From contig VFGW01000006.1 of assembly GCA_009392295.1 (NCBI GenBank), positions 95,058 to 159,057 of the forward strand: DNA of 64,000 nt, in the 5' to 3' direction. Below are positions 1 to 8,207 of this stretch, one piece after another. Position 1 is the first letter of the stretch. The number at the start of each line of letters is the position of its first letter. The notes under the pieces are model-generated. The model was given only the letters and a program-made list of their open reading frames with translations, did not search any database and was not told where the DNA came from. Made by a program: the position numbers and the translations under genes. Source of the stretch: SAR202 cluster bacterium. GTDB taxonomy: Bacteria; Chloroflexota; Dehalococcoidia; Lucifugimonadales; GCA-2719675.

Positions 1-309
1 CACGTTACTGGAGGTGGCACCACCAAAGTAGAGTTTTGTATGCTTGATGGTGATGGTATGCCACTTGGTTCAGCTATAGGTTCTGGGGTTGAAATTCTTG
101 ATGAAGCACGCTGTATGTATACAAATATTACAGGTGGTGAAGGTGCAAAACGATATATGGTTGGTTTAACAAAAGTCAGGATCCCCTGTCATGCGGCTGA
201 ATCATGTATATTTATGGACAAATGGGTTCTTAGCTCTGGAGTTAAAAGAGTAGACACTAATTACAGGCCTGTTCAAGAACAACAAAAAGCTGGAAATAAA
301 AGAGATTAA
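1..309 (+). CDS. C-terminal fragment of an unrecognised protein
   Basis: The frame is open from the first base of the window and ends at TAA (307-309), so this is the 3' part of a gene that begins upstream; the ATG at 40 is internal. About 102 residues are visible. They include a glycine-rich segment (VTGGGTTKVEF), a stretch LDGDGMPLGSAIGSGVEIL, and a Cys/His-containing segment (IPCHAAESC). The last 20 residues are charged and probably unstructured. I do not recognise the family and assign no function. The downstream LLM oxidoreductase lies on the same strand 49 nt away, so they may be co-transcribed. Confidence 0.75.
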   Translation, partial: HVTGGGTTKVEFCMLDGDGMPLGSAIGSGVEILDEARCMYTNITGGEGAKRYMVGLTKVRIPCHAAESCIFMDKWVLSSGVKRVDTNYRPVQEQQKAGNKRD

Positions 310-358
310 TTCGAATATTTATTCACCTTCCCTAACTTAACAATATAGGGATTTTTAA

Positions 359-1282
359 TTGAAGATAGGGTTAAAACTTCATCATTCTGGTTCTGGAGCA
401 TCACCAGAACATATGTTGAGTTGGCTAAATTTCGCAGAAAAAATTGGTGTCCACTTGCTTATGACTTCTGATCACATTGCTTTAACACCTGAAGTTTTAG
501 AAATGTATCCAGAACCATACTTTGAACCTTTCACAAATTTAGCTTGGCTAGCTGGTCAAAGCAAGAAAATTGAACTAGGTACTAGTGTAATAGTAGTTCC
601 ATACAGGCATCCTTTAACAACTAGTCATTTAGTAGCAAATATAGATCAACTAAGTAATGGAAGATTTATTTTGGGAATCGGTGTAGGTTATGTAGAAAGT
701 GAATTCACGGCACTAAATATCCCTTTTAAATCTAGGGGGAAAATTACAGATGATTATTTAGAAGCAATGAAAAATGCATGGACTCAAGAAACTGTTGCAC
801 ATCAAAGTAAATTTTTATCTTATTCAAACATTAAAATTTCTCCTAAACCTATCCAAAAACCCCACCCTCCAATTTGGGTAGGTGGAAACTCTATTTATGC
901 AATCAAAAGAGCCGTAATATTTGAATCAAGTTGGCATCCTATAGAAATTACTAAAAAATGGTTACATGAAAAAGGCCTGCCCTTACTGCAAAAAATATCA
1001 ATTGAACATAATAAACCAATTCCTCAAATTTGCCCAAGAATCTTATGTCAAGTTTATAAAGAAAAATTACCCGAAGACTCCAGAAGACTTGGAGAAGGTA
1101 GTATCAATCAAATACATGAAGATTTAAAATTCTTGGATTCGATCGGGGCAAAATATGTTATATTTGATACTAAAAGATATAGTAAAACTTCTAACCTTCA
1201 TACACACCATAGAGAAGCTTGGCGAAATTTTTCTATGATTGTAAATAAATCACTTGATTTAGAAAATCAAAGAATCAGATAA
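359..1282 (+). CDS. LLM class flavin-dependent oxidoreductase (probably F420- or FMN-dependent)
   Basis: The 307-aa protein has the bacterial luciferase-like TIM-barrel pattern. The opening strand is MKIGLKL, followed by MTSDHI near residue 36, GTSVIVVPYRHP near residue 75, and LSNGRFILGIGVGY near residues 98-110, which is the signature of the F420-type LLM subgroup. PKPIQKPHPPIWVGG follows near residue 160. Such enzymes oxidise or reduce small organic substrates with reduced flavin or F420; the substrate cannot be told from sequence. The start is TTG at 359, the first start after an upstream stop, with an AGGG Shine-Dalgarno about 8 nt before it. Two glycosidase-like genes follow on the same strand 28 nt downstream, suggesting one catabolic transcript. 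The family call is firm; the cofactor is inferred. Confidence 0.88.
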   Translation: MKIGLKLHHSGSGASPEHMLSWLNFAEKIGVHLLMTSDHIALTPEVLEMYPEPYFEPFTNLAWLAGQSKKIELGTSVIVVPYRHPLTTSHLVANIDQLSNGRFILGIGVGYVESEFTALNIPFKSRGKITDDYLEAMKNAWTQETVAHQSKFLSYSNIKISPKPIQKPHPPIWVGGNSIYAIKRAVIFESSWHPIEITKKWLHEKGLPLLQKISIEHNKPIPQICPRILCQVYKEKLPEDSRRLGEGSINQIHEDLKFLDSIGAKYVIFDTKRYSKTSNLHTHHREAWRNFSMIVNKSLDLENQRIR

Positions 1283-1310
1283 TTAATGAAAATATTCATA
1301 GGATAATAAC

Positions 1311-2759
1311 ATGACACAAACTAGAATAGACGCAAAAACATTTAGACAATTATTTTTAGATGATTTTATTATCGAAAGATCAATAAATATTTCAAAATCA
1401 TTACATTCTCCTGAACCAAAAGGCACTGTTTTAACCGGTGATCAAACCTTTCAACAAGTAGGTGTACAAACCAGATCAGCACCTCAATGGAATTCTCAAA
1501 AACAAATTTGGGAATGGTTTTACTGGGCATACTATGACAATAATACAGATGCTAGAAAAGATCATTATGCAATATCAAAAGATGGAATCAATTGGGAAAC
1601 TCCTAATCTAGGATTATATGAATTTAATGGAGCAAAAAATATTCCATTTGACATATCAGATAATCCTATAGCTTATGGTGACTATATGTACCATATCTTA
1701 AGAGATGAAAATGAAGAAAACCCTGATAAAAGATATAAGGGGTTCTTTGGAGCAAGTGGTAGAAAAGTTGGATTCTCACCAAATGGATTAGAATGGACAT
1801 TTCCTAATATTCCAAAAATTCCTAGTTATGATGAATCACATTTAACATATGATGAGCAATCAAATCAATTTATTGCATCCGTAAAACTTCATACTGAATG
1901 GGGAAGATCTATATTTCTAACTAAAAGTGATAATTTTCTTGAATGGAGTACTCCAAAATTAATATTCCATTCTGATGAAATAGATAACCAAAATAGAATC
2001 AAAAGAATTCAATTTGCAGCAGATCATCCAGAATATCTTGCTCCACCTGTGATTGAAGATAATGGGTATATTGCTCAAGTTTACCAAATGGCTATAATGC
2101 CATACCAAGGAATATATGTTGGATTTCCATTAATGTTTAACCCTGCTGGACCAAGTAAAAATAATTTCACTGGATTAAACCAAACCGAATTAACAGTCTC
2201 AAGGGATCTTGAAAATTGGGATAGGGTAGCAAATCGAGAACTGTTTTTAGGCATAGAAAAATACGACACTAAAAACTTTGGTTATCAACAAATCTTGCCT
2301 ACAAGTAGACCCATCATAAAAGATAATGGAGAAATTTGGGTTTACTATAATGCATTTAGATTTAGAGGATTACCCGAACAATTCTCTAAACCATTCCAAA
2401 AATTTATTAAATCAAATCAAAAAAGTGCTATATGTTTAGCTACATTAAGACCAGATGGCTTCGTATCTTTAGATGCTAAAAATCAAGGTATTGTTATTAC
2501 TAAACCTATAAAAATTGATGACAAATCATCAATTCATATCAATGTTGATTCAGCAAATGGATATTTAGCTGCTGAAATATTAGATCCAGTATCTATGGAG
2601 CCTTTGTCTGGATATACATTTGAAAATTGTGAAAAAATATCTGAAGATTCTACTAACAAAAAAATTAACTGGAATAATACAGACAAAATAAATACTGAAA
2701 CAGTGAGACTAAAATTTATATTAGAAAAATCTAGCTTATACTCCTTCTGGATTAAGTAA
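1311..2759 (+). CDS. Glycosidase-like five-bladed beta-propeller protein, copy 1
   Basis: The 482-aa protein begins with a QLFLDDFIIE motif (residues 13-22). This is typical of large families of glycosyl-hydrolase-like proteins (GH32/43/68-type five-bladed propeller) in marine and planctomycete-type genomes. Repeated blade signatures include HYAISKDGINWETP near residues 84-97, IPKIPSYDESHLTYD near residues 163-178, and TVSRDLENWDRV. No signal peptide or lipobox is visible, so it looks cytoplasmic. The catalytic acids cannot be assigned with confidence. It is a tandem paralogue of the next gene, 25 nt downstream, with colinear similarity over the full length and an almost identical tail. An AGGA ribosome site precedes the ATG. 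Glycan or sugar-acid processing is inferred from the fold only. Confidence 0.75.
   Translation: MTQTRIDAKTFRQLFLDDFIIERSINISKSLHSPEPKGTVLTGDQTFQQVGVQTRSAPQWNSQKQIWEWFYWAYYDNNTDARKDHYAISKDGINWETPNLGLYEFNGAKNIPFDISDNPIAYGDYMYHILRDENEENPDKRYKGFFGASGRKVGFSPNGLEWTFPNIPKIPSYDESHLTYDEQSNQFIASVKLHTEWGRSIFLTKSDNFLEWSTPKLIFHSDEIDNQNRIKRIQFAADHPEYLAPPVIEDNGYIAQVYQMAIMPYQGIYVGFPLMFNPAGPSKNNFTGLNQTELTVSRDLENWDRVANRELFLGIEKYDTKNFGYQQILPTSRPIIKDNGEIWVYYNAFRFRGLPEQFSKPFQKFIKSNQKSAICLATLRPDGFVSLDAKNQGIVITKPIKIDDKSSIHINVDSANGYLAAEILDPVSMEPLSGYTFENCEKISEDSTNKKINWNNTDKINTETVRLKFILEKSSLYSFWIK
2613..2665 (+). repeat. 53-nt exact repeat within paralogue 1 (partner at 4102-4154)
   Basis: These 53 bases, encoding YTFENCEKISEDSTNKK, are identical base for base to 4102-4154 in the neighbouring paralogue. 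Most other homologous stretches of the two genes differ at many synonymous sites. The identity is at DNA level, not only protein level. Confidence 0.9.
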
Positions 2760-2784
2760 GTGTAACTATAAAGGAATATTCCTA

Positions 2785-4248
2785 GTGAATAATGAACCCA
2801 TTGATACAAAAAAATATAAACAATTATTTTTGGATAATTTTGCAATAGAAAGATCTAGTAATGTTTCACAAACACTACACCAACCCGACCCCCAAGGACC
2901 TGTATTAGAAGCAAATTCTAATTTCAACCAAACAGGCACTCAAACTAGATGTTCGCCTCAATGGAATTCACAAAAAAAAGCTTGGGAATGGTGGTATTGG
3001 GCATTTTATGGTGAGGTAGCTGAAGCTAGAAAATGTCATTATGCAATTTCAAAAGATGGAATCAATTGGGAAACCCCTGATCTAGGATTATATGAATTCA
3101 ATGGAGCAGGTAATATACCTTGGGATATACCTGGAGAACCAACTTCTGATGGTGATTATCTATATCATGTAATATTGGATGAGTCATCACAAAACAAAAA
3201 AGAAAAATACAAAGGATTATTTGGTACTCTACATAGAAAAATTGGAATTTCTTCAGATGGATTGAAATGGGAATTTCCTGATATTCCAAAAATTCCATCC
3301 CATGACGAATCTCATTTGACTTTTGATGAACAATCAAATCAATATATTGCTTCCATAAAACATGAAACACAATGGGGACGTTCAGTATATTTATCTACCA
3401 GCAAGAATTTTTATGAATGGACTGAACCAAAACTGATTTTTCACACTGATGAAATAGATAACGAAAATAGAATTAAAAGAATCCAATTTGCTACTAATCA
3501 TCCAGAATACTTATCTCCAGAGATAATTGATGAAACAGCAGGTGGATATACCGCTCAAGTCTACAATATGGCTATAATGCCTTATCATGGAATATATATC
3601 GGTTTCCCTCTGATTTTTAACCCCTCTGGACCAAGTAGAGGTAATCATGACGGATTAAATTTAACTGAACTAACAGTATCTAGAGATCTTCATAAATGGG
3701 ATAGAGTAGCAAACCGAGAACTATTTTTAGGCCTAGAAAAATGGAAATGGGATGGCAGTAATTATGCAACTGCACAAAATTTAATTACTGGAAGACCTAT
3801 TATCAAAGAGGATGGCGAAATTTGGATTTACTATAACGGACTTCGATTCAGAGGACATCCAAATTCCCCTTCAGATAAAATGAATGCATTTTTACAAACA
3901 CATAAAAAGATGACTGGGATTTGTTTAGCAAAACTAAGAGCAGATGGTTTCGTTTCAATGGACGCAAAAAAACAAGGGATTATTATAACTAAACCAATAA
4001 AAATAAATCAGTCAAAATCTATCCATGTCAATATTGATTCAACTGCTGGATATTTTGCTGCAGAAATACTAGACCCTATATCTATGGAACCATTACCTGG
4101 CTATACATTTGAAAATTGTGAAAAAATATCTGAAGATTCTACTAACAAAAAAATCAATTGGAACACTACTGAAAAAATAAATACTAAAACAGTGAGAATA
4201 AAATTTATTTTGGAAAAATCTAGCTTATACTCTTTCTGGACAAGGTGA
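2785..4248 (+). CDS. Glycosidase-like five-bladed beta-propeller protein, copy 2
   Basis: This 487-aa protein is a full-length paralogue of the preceding gene. It shares KQLFLDNFAIERS at the N terminus, HYAISKDGINWETPDLGLYEFNGA in the first blade, the DESHL motif, and the ending EKSSLYSFW. It starts with GTG at 2785, preceded by an AAGGAA Shine-Dalgarno. It carries a short insertion (EKWKWDGSNYATAQN) where copy 1 has a shorter loop. It has no export signal. The two copies probably arose by tandem duplication and then diverged in substrate range, while the last ~55 codons stayed nearly identical. The fold family is supported by motif; the reaction is unknown. Confidence 0.75.
   Translation: MNNEPIDTKKYKQLFLDNFAIERSSNVSQTLHQPDPQGPVLEANSNFNQTGTQTRCSPQWNSQKKAWEWWYWAFYGEVAEARKCHYAISKDGINWETPDLGLYEFNGAGNIPWDIPGEPTSDGDYLYHVILDESSQNKKEKYKGLFGTLHRKIGISSDGLKWEFPDIPKIPSHDESHLTFDEQSNQYIASIKHETQWGRSVYLSTSKNFYEWTEPKLIFHTDEIDNENRIKRIQFATNHPEYLSPEIIDETAGGYTAQVYNMAIMPYHGIYIGFPLIFNPSGPSRGNHDGLNLTELTVSRDLHKWDRVANRELFLGLEKWKWDGSNYATAQNLITGRPIIKEDGEIWIYYNGLRFRGHPNSPSDKMNAFLQTHKKMTGICLAKLRADGFVSMDAKKQGIIITKPIKINQSKSIHVNIDSTAGYFAAEILDPISMEPLPGYTFENCEKISEDSTNKKINWNTTEKINTKTVRIKFILEKSSLYSFWTR
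4102..4154 (+). repeat. 53-nt exact repeat within paralogue 2 (partner at 2613-2665)
   Basis: Second copy of the 53-nt identical block, 1489 bp downstream of the first and in the same reading frame of the second propeller gene. The following bases up to the stop codon are also close, with only scattered differences. Confidence 0.9.
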
Positions 4249-4297
4249 TCACGTATATAAGCATATAAAAAAATTTAATTAAAATAGCTACAAAAAA

Positions 4298-4597
4298 TCA
4301 ATGCCAAGACAAACGGATATCTCTCCAAAACCTTAAAGGTAATTGAATCCCTGAATGATCATTTATATAGTTAGTTTGTATAAACCAGTCAATAATATCG
4401 AAAGAATAAATAGGTACTATGAGTAAACCAATAGAAAATATTATTGAAAAAATATTGTTCATAGATTTATAAACAACAGGATAATTTTCAAATACTTTAA
4501 AAAATTTTAAATTTTTTAAAGTATTTGAAATGTAAAGTGAAATAACGAAATAAGAAATCCAAAAAATTATAGCCAGTATGACAATAAATGTATACAT
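4298..4597 (-). CDS. Possible small membrane protein, unknown
   Basis: This 99-aa leftward ORF lies in a gap between the propeller gene and a leftward hypothetical gene. Residues 3-25 form a plausible transmembrane helix (IVILAIIFWISYFVISLYI) and residues 48-68 a second one. The tail RFWRDIRLSWH is basic. The Shine-Dalgarno before the ATG is weak. A 45-nt perfect palindrome lies inside the reading frame, which is odd for a gene. In such AT-rich DNA a hydrophobic ORF of this size could be chance, so the call is tentative. Confidence 0.4.
   Translation of the reverse strand: MYTFIVILAIIFWISYFVISLYISNTLKNLKFFKVFENYPVVYKSMNNIFSIIFSIGLLIVPIYSFDIIDWFIQTNYINDHSGIQLPLRFWRDIRLSWH
4486..4530. repeat. 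45-nt perfect palindrome, AT-rich
   Basis: The sequence from 4486 to 4530 equals its own reverse complement apart from the single central base: two 22-nt arms starting TTTCAAATACTTTAAAAAAT. It lies between convergent genes and inside a doubtful small ORF. It could act as a bidirectional terminator-like hairpin, a cruciform, or a protein-binding site. It is far longer than the palindromes expected by chance even in AT-rich DNA. Confidence 0.9.
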
Positions 4598-4781
4598 AAA
4601 TAAAATTATACAGAGTTTCTAATACTAACAAAAGATACACTGAAAAATTAACAATCACAGTAAAATGAACACATAAATTTTTTGTATAGTAATAACTGTT
4701 CTATTGTTAATTATTCAAAATAACTTTAAAGTGCAAAAGTAAATTTCTACAAAACAGATAACTTAATCACGTATTTTTATA

Positions 4782-5192
4782 CTATCCAAGTTCGTGAAGT
4801 TCCCAAGTAGCTATGCCTTCAGCATCTACATTCCAGTAATAAACAACACACATTCCATTTAGTTTAGACAGTGATGGGGCAGAAGTTTGAAAATAACAAA
4901 CACCTTTCCATGCACTACCACCATCAGGTGTATTAACTCCAACTCCAGTAGCAGAGAATGTAGCTACTCCATCAGAAACCGCAATAAAGCCTGAATCTGG
5001 GCACTCGCCTTGCCAATGACCGCCAGGCTTCATTTCAGCTTGATAAGTGGCAAAAGAACCAAATACATCAACATCTAAAATATTACCCGATATGCCAACA
5101 GCAGTAACTTCCATCCTAGGTCTACCTTCTATAGAGGGTAAAACTCTTGGAGAAGTAGAAGATTTTATAGTTCCAATTTTTTTTAATGACAT
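4782..5192 (-). CDS. Hypothetical protein, 136 aa, conserved-looking
   Basis: I place the start at the ATG of MSLKKIGT (5190-5192) because an AAAGGAA Shine-Dalgarno stands about 6 nt before it; a longer in-frame version (to 5249) has no such site and encodes a lysine-rich run. The protein is glycine-, serine- and aromatic-rich, with little charge and no signal peptide. It contains four cysteines (segments WQGECPDSG, KGVCYFQ, GMCVVYYW). Alternating hydrophobic residues suggest an all-beta sandwich. I do not recognise the family. Its composition (GGHWQGE, SAWKGVCYF) is clearly that of a real protein, in contrast with the AT-driven ORFs around it. No function is assigned. Confidence 0.7.
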   Translation of the reverse strand: MSLKKIGTIKSSTSPRVLPSIEGRPRMEVTAVGISGNILDVDVFGSFATYQAEMKPGGHWQGECPDSGFIAVSDGVATFSATGVGVNTPDGGSAWKGVCYFQTSAPSLSKLNGMCVVYYWNVDAEGIATWELHELG

Positions 5193-5633
5193 ATTGATTC
5201 CTTTATTTTTTATAATAACTTTTAATTTATTTTTGTTATATAGAAGCATTATATCAAGTATATAAGATTAAGTTAATTAGAAGCAATCGACTATTTCCAT
5301 ACAGAATTCATACGTATTAGATTATATTCAAAAGATATTTTAAAAAATGTTGAATTACATAAACGCTCTAAAAACATATATATCTAATCCAGCAAAATAA
5401 TATGCATTTAATAATTTATATTTTTATAATATACGCATTTATATTTTATATTTACAAATATTACGAATAAATAAATTATCATTATTAAATATAATTTAAT
5501 TAAAAAAAATATAATATCTATAAAAATGCATTAAAAATTAAAATTTTAGAAAAAAACGCATGAATAAATATAATTTTTATATATTTTATGCAAAAACTAT
5601 TGATTTTTAATAAATTAGTGCTAAAATAGCAAA
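5193..5633. other. 441-bp very AT-rich intergenic region with recurring GCAT-centred motifs
   Basis: This region separates divergent genes (136-aa protein leftward, 323-aa protein rightward) and has no convincing ORF. Similar 9-mers recur at 5402-5410 (ATGCATTTA), 5433-5441 (ACGCATTTA), 5526-5534 (ATGCATTAA), 5556-5564 (ACGCATGAA) and 5588-5596 (ATGCAAAAA). Against a background of almost pure A/T these are the only places with C or G, which makes them candidate binding sites. No known regulator is recognised. Confidence 0.45.
5600..5627 (+). promoter_or_regulatory. Candidate extended -10 promoter giving a leaderless transcript
   Basis: A TTGATT box (5600-5605), a 16-nt spacer, and TGCTAAAAT (TG at 5619-5620, -10 TAAAAT at 5622-5627) match a sigma70-type promoter with an extended -10. 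The expected transcription start, 6-7 nt downstream, coincides with the ATG of the 323-aa gene at 5634. No Shine-Dalgarno lies between them. Confidence 0.5.
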
Positions 5634-6605
5634 ATGACTAGACCTAAAATACAACAATCAACTATAGAGAAAATATTAACCGTATGGATTAATTCAGGAG
5701 GGTTAAATAAAGATTTCTCTCTGCCTGCAACAGAAATTCATAGGCGCATAAAAGCTCTTTACGGAGAAATAGTTTCTATCCGAAAAGTACAACAAATAAT
5801 TTCAGATTTTAAACAATCGAATTCTGCATTGCTATTCAACAAATTTCCAATATTGACATGGGAGCCTGAAAATGAAGGTAGTGAAAACAGAGCTTTACTT
5901 TTTAAAATGAGAAAATTGAAAACTCAATGTTATTTAAATCAAGATGGTATAAATGAAGATTGTTTATTATATGAACATGAAGCCAAATGGGCAATTAAGA
6001 ATAATTATTCTTTAGCTACAGCAAATGATTTAATAAATATTTTAATCACATTGCTATATTCGAATCGTGAGAAATTAGGATATTATATGCAGCCTTCAAC
6101 TTCATATAAAGACTTAGACTCTATTCTTACTTGGCAGCCTTGGTTAGGCGGAAAGTATTTTCGTGACTATGAAAATACTATATTACTAGGAATATCTGAA
6201 AAACCCAAAGTCACCTTTGTAGATTACGACGAAATGAATATACCAAAAGTATTTCTAGAGGGTGTTGATGCATTATTATTTGGATTTTGTTCGATAATTT
6301 ATAATCCAAAAACAATCAATTGCATGGTTAAATCAACTGAAAAATTTGATTTTTTCCATTCCTCAAATGTTACTAATCATTCGTCAATCGAACATTCAAA
6401 ATCTAAATCGGTTCAATCAATACCAAAGATACTAACAGGTGAAAATTTATTTAAAAATCCACATCCAACAATCAAGCATTTAACACAAAAAGAAAAAATA
6501 GAATTAGCAAATTGGTTAGCTGTTTCGCATAATGTAAAAGGTAAAGACTCTGAATATGTAAAATCTTGGGAACACGAAATAGCGGAAACGTACGGCGGAA
6601 AATAA
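5634..6605 (+). CDS. Unrecognised 323-aa protein with possible N-terminal helix-turn-helix
   Basis: I do not recognise this protein. The first ~70 residues are helical and basic (LPATEIHRRIKALYGEIVSI, then KVQQIISDFKQ), resembling a winged-helix or HTH-like DNA-binding head. The middle (residues 75-220) is mixed and aromatic-rich, with no motif I can name. A low-complexity Ser/His/Asn linker (FHSSNVTNHSSIEHSKSKS) precedes a helical C terminus (HLTQKEKIELANWL to the end). There is no signal peptide or membrane segment. It stands alone after a 441-bp AT-rich region, and the start has no Shine-Dalgarno but lies right at a predicted transcription start. Its isolation and composition would suit an acquired regulator or an element-derived gene, but that is speculation. 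Confidence 0.65.
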   Translation: MTRPKIQQSTIEKILTVWINSGGLNKDFSLPATEIHRRIKALYGEIVSIRKVQQIISDFKQSNSALLFNKFPILTWEPENEGSENRALLFKMRKLKTQCYLNQDGINEDCLLYEHEAKWAIKNNYSLATANDLINILITLLYSNREKLGYYMQPSTSYKDLDSILTWQPWLGGKYFRDYENTILLGISEKPKVTFVDYDEMNIPKVFLEGVDALLFGFCSIIYNPKTINCMVKSTEKFDFFHSSNVTNHSSIEHSKSKSVQSIPKILTGENLFKNPHPTIKHLTQKEKIELANWLAVSHNVKGKDSEYVKSWEHEIAETYGGK

Positions 6606-6697
6606 TATAGATCTCTTGGGTTGAGCAGTCTGTATGAAAACTTGGGTTAGAATTTCTCCTGCAAGCGTGCATTGGTTAAAAATTTTTAGGAAAATAA

Positions 6698-7657
6698 ATG
6701 AGCATATATAAAAATATAGATATTAAAGAAATTGAAAAAGCAAAAAAACGCATAAAAGAAAAAATATTAAGAACGCCTTTAGTTAAATTAAATTACCCTG
6801 AAAAAAATTGCGAGATATTTTTAAAATTAGAATCATTGCAATCAATTGGTTCATTCAAAATTCGTGGCGCAGCAAACAAAATTCTCAAAATGAATTCTTC
6901 GGAATTAGAAAATGGTGTTTGGACATGCAGTGCAGGTAACATGGCCCAAGCTGTAGCTTGGATGGCCAGAGAATTGAAAATTGATTGTACTACAATAGTA
7001 CCTAACACTGCACCACAAACAAAACTAGATTCAATAGAAAGATTGGGGGCACATTACCTAAAAGTTTCATTTGAAGAATTTGAAGAGATTTTTGCTACTA
7101 GAGAGAAAAAAGGAATCAAAGGAACTATGATCCACCCTTTTAGTGACTTAGATGTTATAGCAGGTAATGGAACTATTGGGTTAGAAATACTGGAAGATTT
7201 AAACGATGTAGATTCAATCATTGTTCCATATGCTGGTGGTGGTTTGATATGTGGAATTGGTTTAGCTATAAAATCACTCAAACCAAAAACTATTATTTAT
7301 TCATCAGAGGTTTCTACTGGAGCACCTTATGCTGCTTCAAAAGCTAAAAACCAACCTGTAGAAGTAGAGTATGAGCCTAGCTTTGTAGATGGAATCAGTG
7401 GTTCAAAAGTATTCCCAGAAATGTTTAATTTAGCTCAAAAAGTTGTTGATAAAACGATCGTAAGTTCTTTGAAAAATATTGAATATGCAATTAAAATTAC
7501 CGCTGAAAGAAATAATATTATTGCTGAAGGAGCAGCAGGTTCAGCGATTGCAGCAGCAATATTTGACAAATCATTAACTGGCAAAGTAGTGTGTATTTTG
7601 TCAGGTGGTAATATTAACTCGATGAAATTGTCTGAAATTCTTTCGAAAAACTTATAA
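6698..7657 (+). CDS. Threonine/serine dehydratase-like PLP enzyme
   Basis: The 319-aa fold-type II PLP enzyme has the cofactor lysine in GSFKIRGA (Lys54), the substrate loop SAGNMAQAVAW near residues 91-101, and a glycine-rich phosphate-binding loop VPYAGGGLICG near residues 182-192. The length fits the single-domain catabolic threonine/serine ammonia-lyases, which lack the C-terminal ACT-like domain of biosynthetic IlvA. The likely reaction is threonine to 2-oxobutanoate plus ammonia, or serine to pyruvate. Serine racemase and hydroxyaspartate dehydratase share the same motifs and cannot be excluded. The usual SAGNHAQ histidine is methionine here. It is monocistronic, with its own ATG and a weak GGAAAA site, and converges on the SRPBCC gene. 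Confidence 0.85.
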   Translation: MSIYKNIDIKEIEKAKKRIKEKILRTPLVKLNYPEKNCEIFLKLESLQSIGSFKIRGAANKILKMNSSELENGVWTCSAGNMAQAVAWMARELKIDCTTIVPNTAPQTKLDSIERLGAHYLKVSFEEFEEIFATREKKGIKGTMIHPFSDLDVIAGNGTIGLEILEDLNDVDSIIVPYAGGGLICGIGLAIKSLKPKTIIYSSEVSTGAPYAASKAKNQPVEVEYEPSFVDGISGSKVFPEMFNLAQKVVDKTIVSSLKNIEYAIKITAERNNIIAEGAAGSAIAAAIFDKSLTGKVVCILSGGNINSMKLSEILSKNL

Positions 7658-7673
7658 ACTAGATCTTCGATTT

Positions 7674-8165
7674 CTAAAAATCTATTGTTTTGATCATTTG
7701 CGTTCTGAAATCAAAAATTTTATCCAAGTCAGATTTAATTATCAAAGAATCTAGCAAAGTATCAATTTTTTTATTCCCAATAATTTTATAAAAAACAATG
7801 TCTGTAACAACTGTACCCTGATTTTGAGATTTGAAATAATGAAAATGAACCCACTTTTTATAAGGACCTTTGATTTGTTCATCAACAAAAAAATATGGTG
7901 GATCCCATTCACTTATATTGCTAATCCATTTAATTGGAAAGCCTCTATATTTCAACTGGTAACTGATATGTGTATCTTTAGAAATAGATATAGGCATTTC
8001 CGTAATAATATTAAAATTTAACCACCTAGGAGTTAATATATCTAAATTACTTGCATCTGAAAAAAAATTAAAAACTTTATCTATTGGATCATTCAAAAAA
8101 ACTTCTCTTGAAATATTCAAGTAACCATCTCTTAGAAATTTTTCAATGATTTTATTTTTCACCAT
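7674..8165 (-). CDS. SRPBCC (START-like) ligand-binding domain protein
   Basis: This 163-aa protein matches the SRPBCC family often annotated as cyclase/dehydrase. It has a first strand with FLNDPIDKVFNFFSDASNL (residues 23-41), then LTPRWLNFNI, and the characteristic WDPPYFFVDEQIKGPYKKW followed by HFHYF near residue 108. The fold forms a hydrophobic cavity that binds lipids or other apolar molecules; the ligand is unknown. It is the last gene of the leftward run that begins with pxpA, 42 nt after the TIM-barrel gene, though membership in the operon is only inferred from spacing. No signal peptide is present. Confidence 0.72.
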   Translation of the reverse strand: MVKNKIIEKFLRDGYLNISREVFLNDPIDKVFNFFSDASNLDILTPRWLNFNIITEMPISISKDTHISYQLKYRGFPIKWISNISEWDPPYFFVDEQIKGPYKKWVHFHYFKSQNQGTVVTDIVFYKIIGNKKIDTLLDSLIIKSDLDKIFDFRTQMIKTIDF

Positions 8166-8207
8166 TTATTCTTCATTACTCCTAACAAAATCATATGAAA
8201 CAAATAT

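Noticed and set aside
300..358. Hairpin CCCTA...TAGGG followed by T-rich sequence as a terminator of the first gene
   Set aside because: Only five base pairs with an 11-nt loop, and its AGGG is better explained as the ribosome site of the LLM gene.
2534..2845. 103-codon leftward hydrophobic frame across the junction of the two propeller genes
   Set aside because: Antisense to the conserved tails of both paralogues; its apparent helices come from AT-rich complement.
5047..5265. 72-codon rightward frame
   Set aside because: Antisense to the 136-aa gene, which has a good ribosome site and better composition.
6472..6672. 66-codon leftward frame with Cys-rich start
   Set aside because: Lies mostly antisense to the 3' end of the 323-aa gene; no ribosome site.
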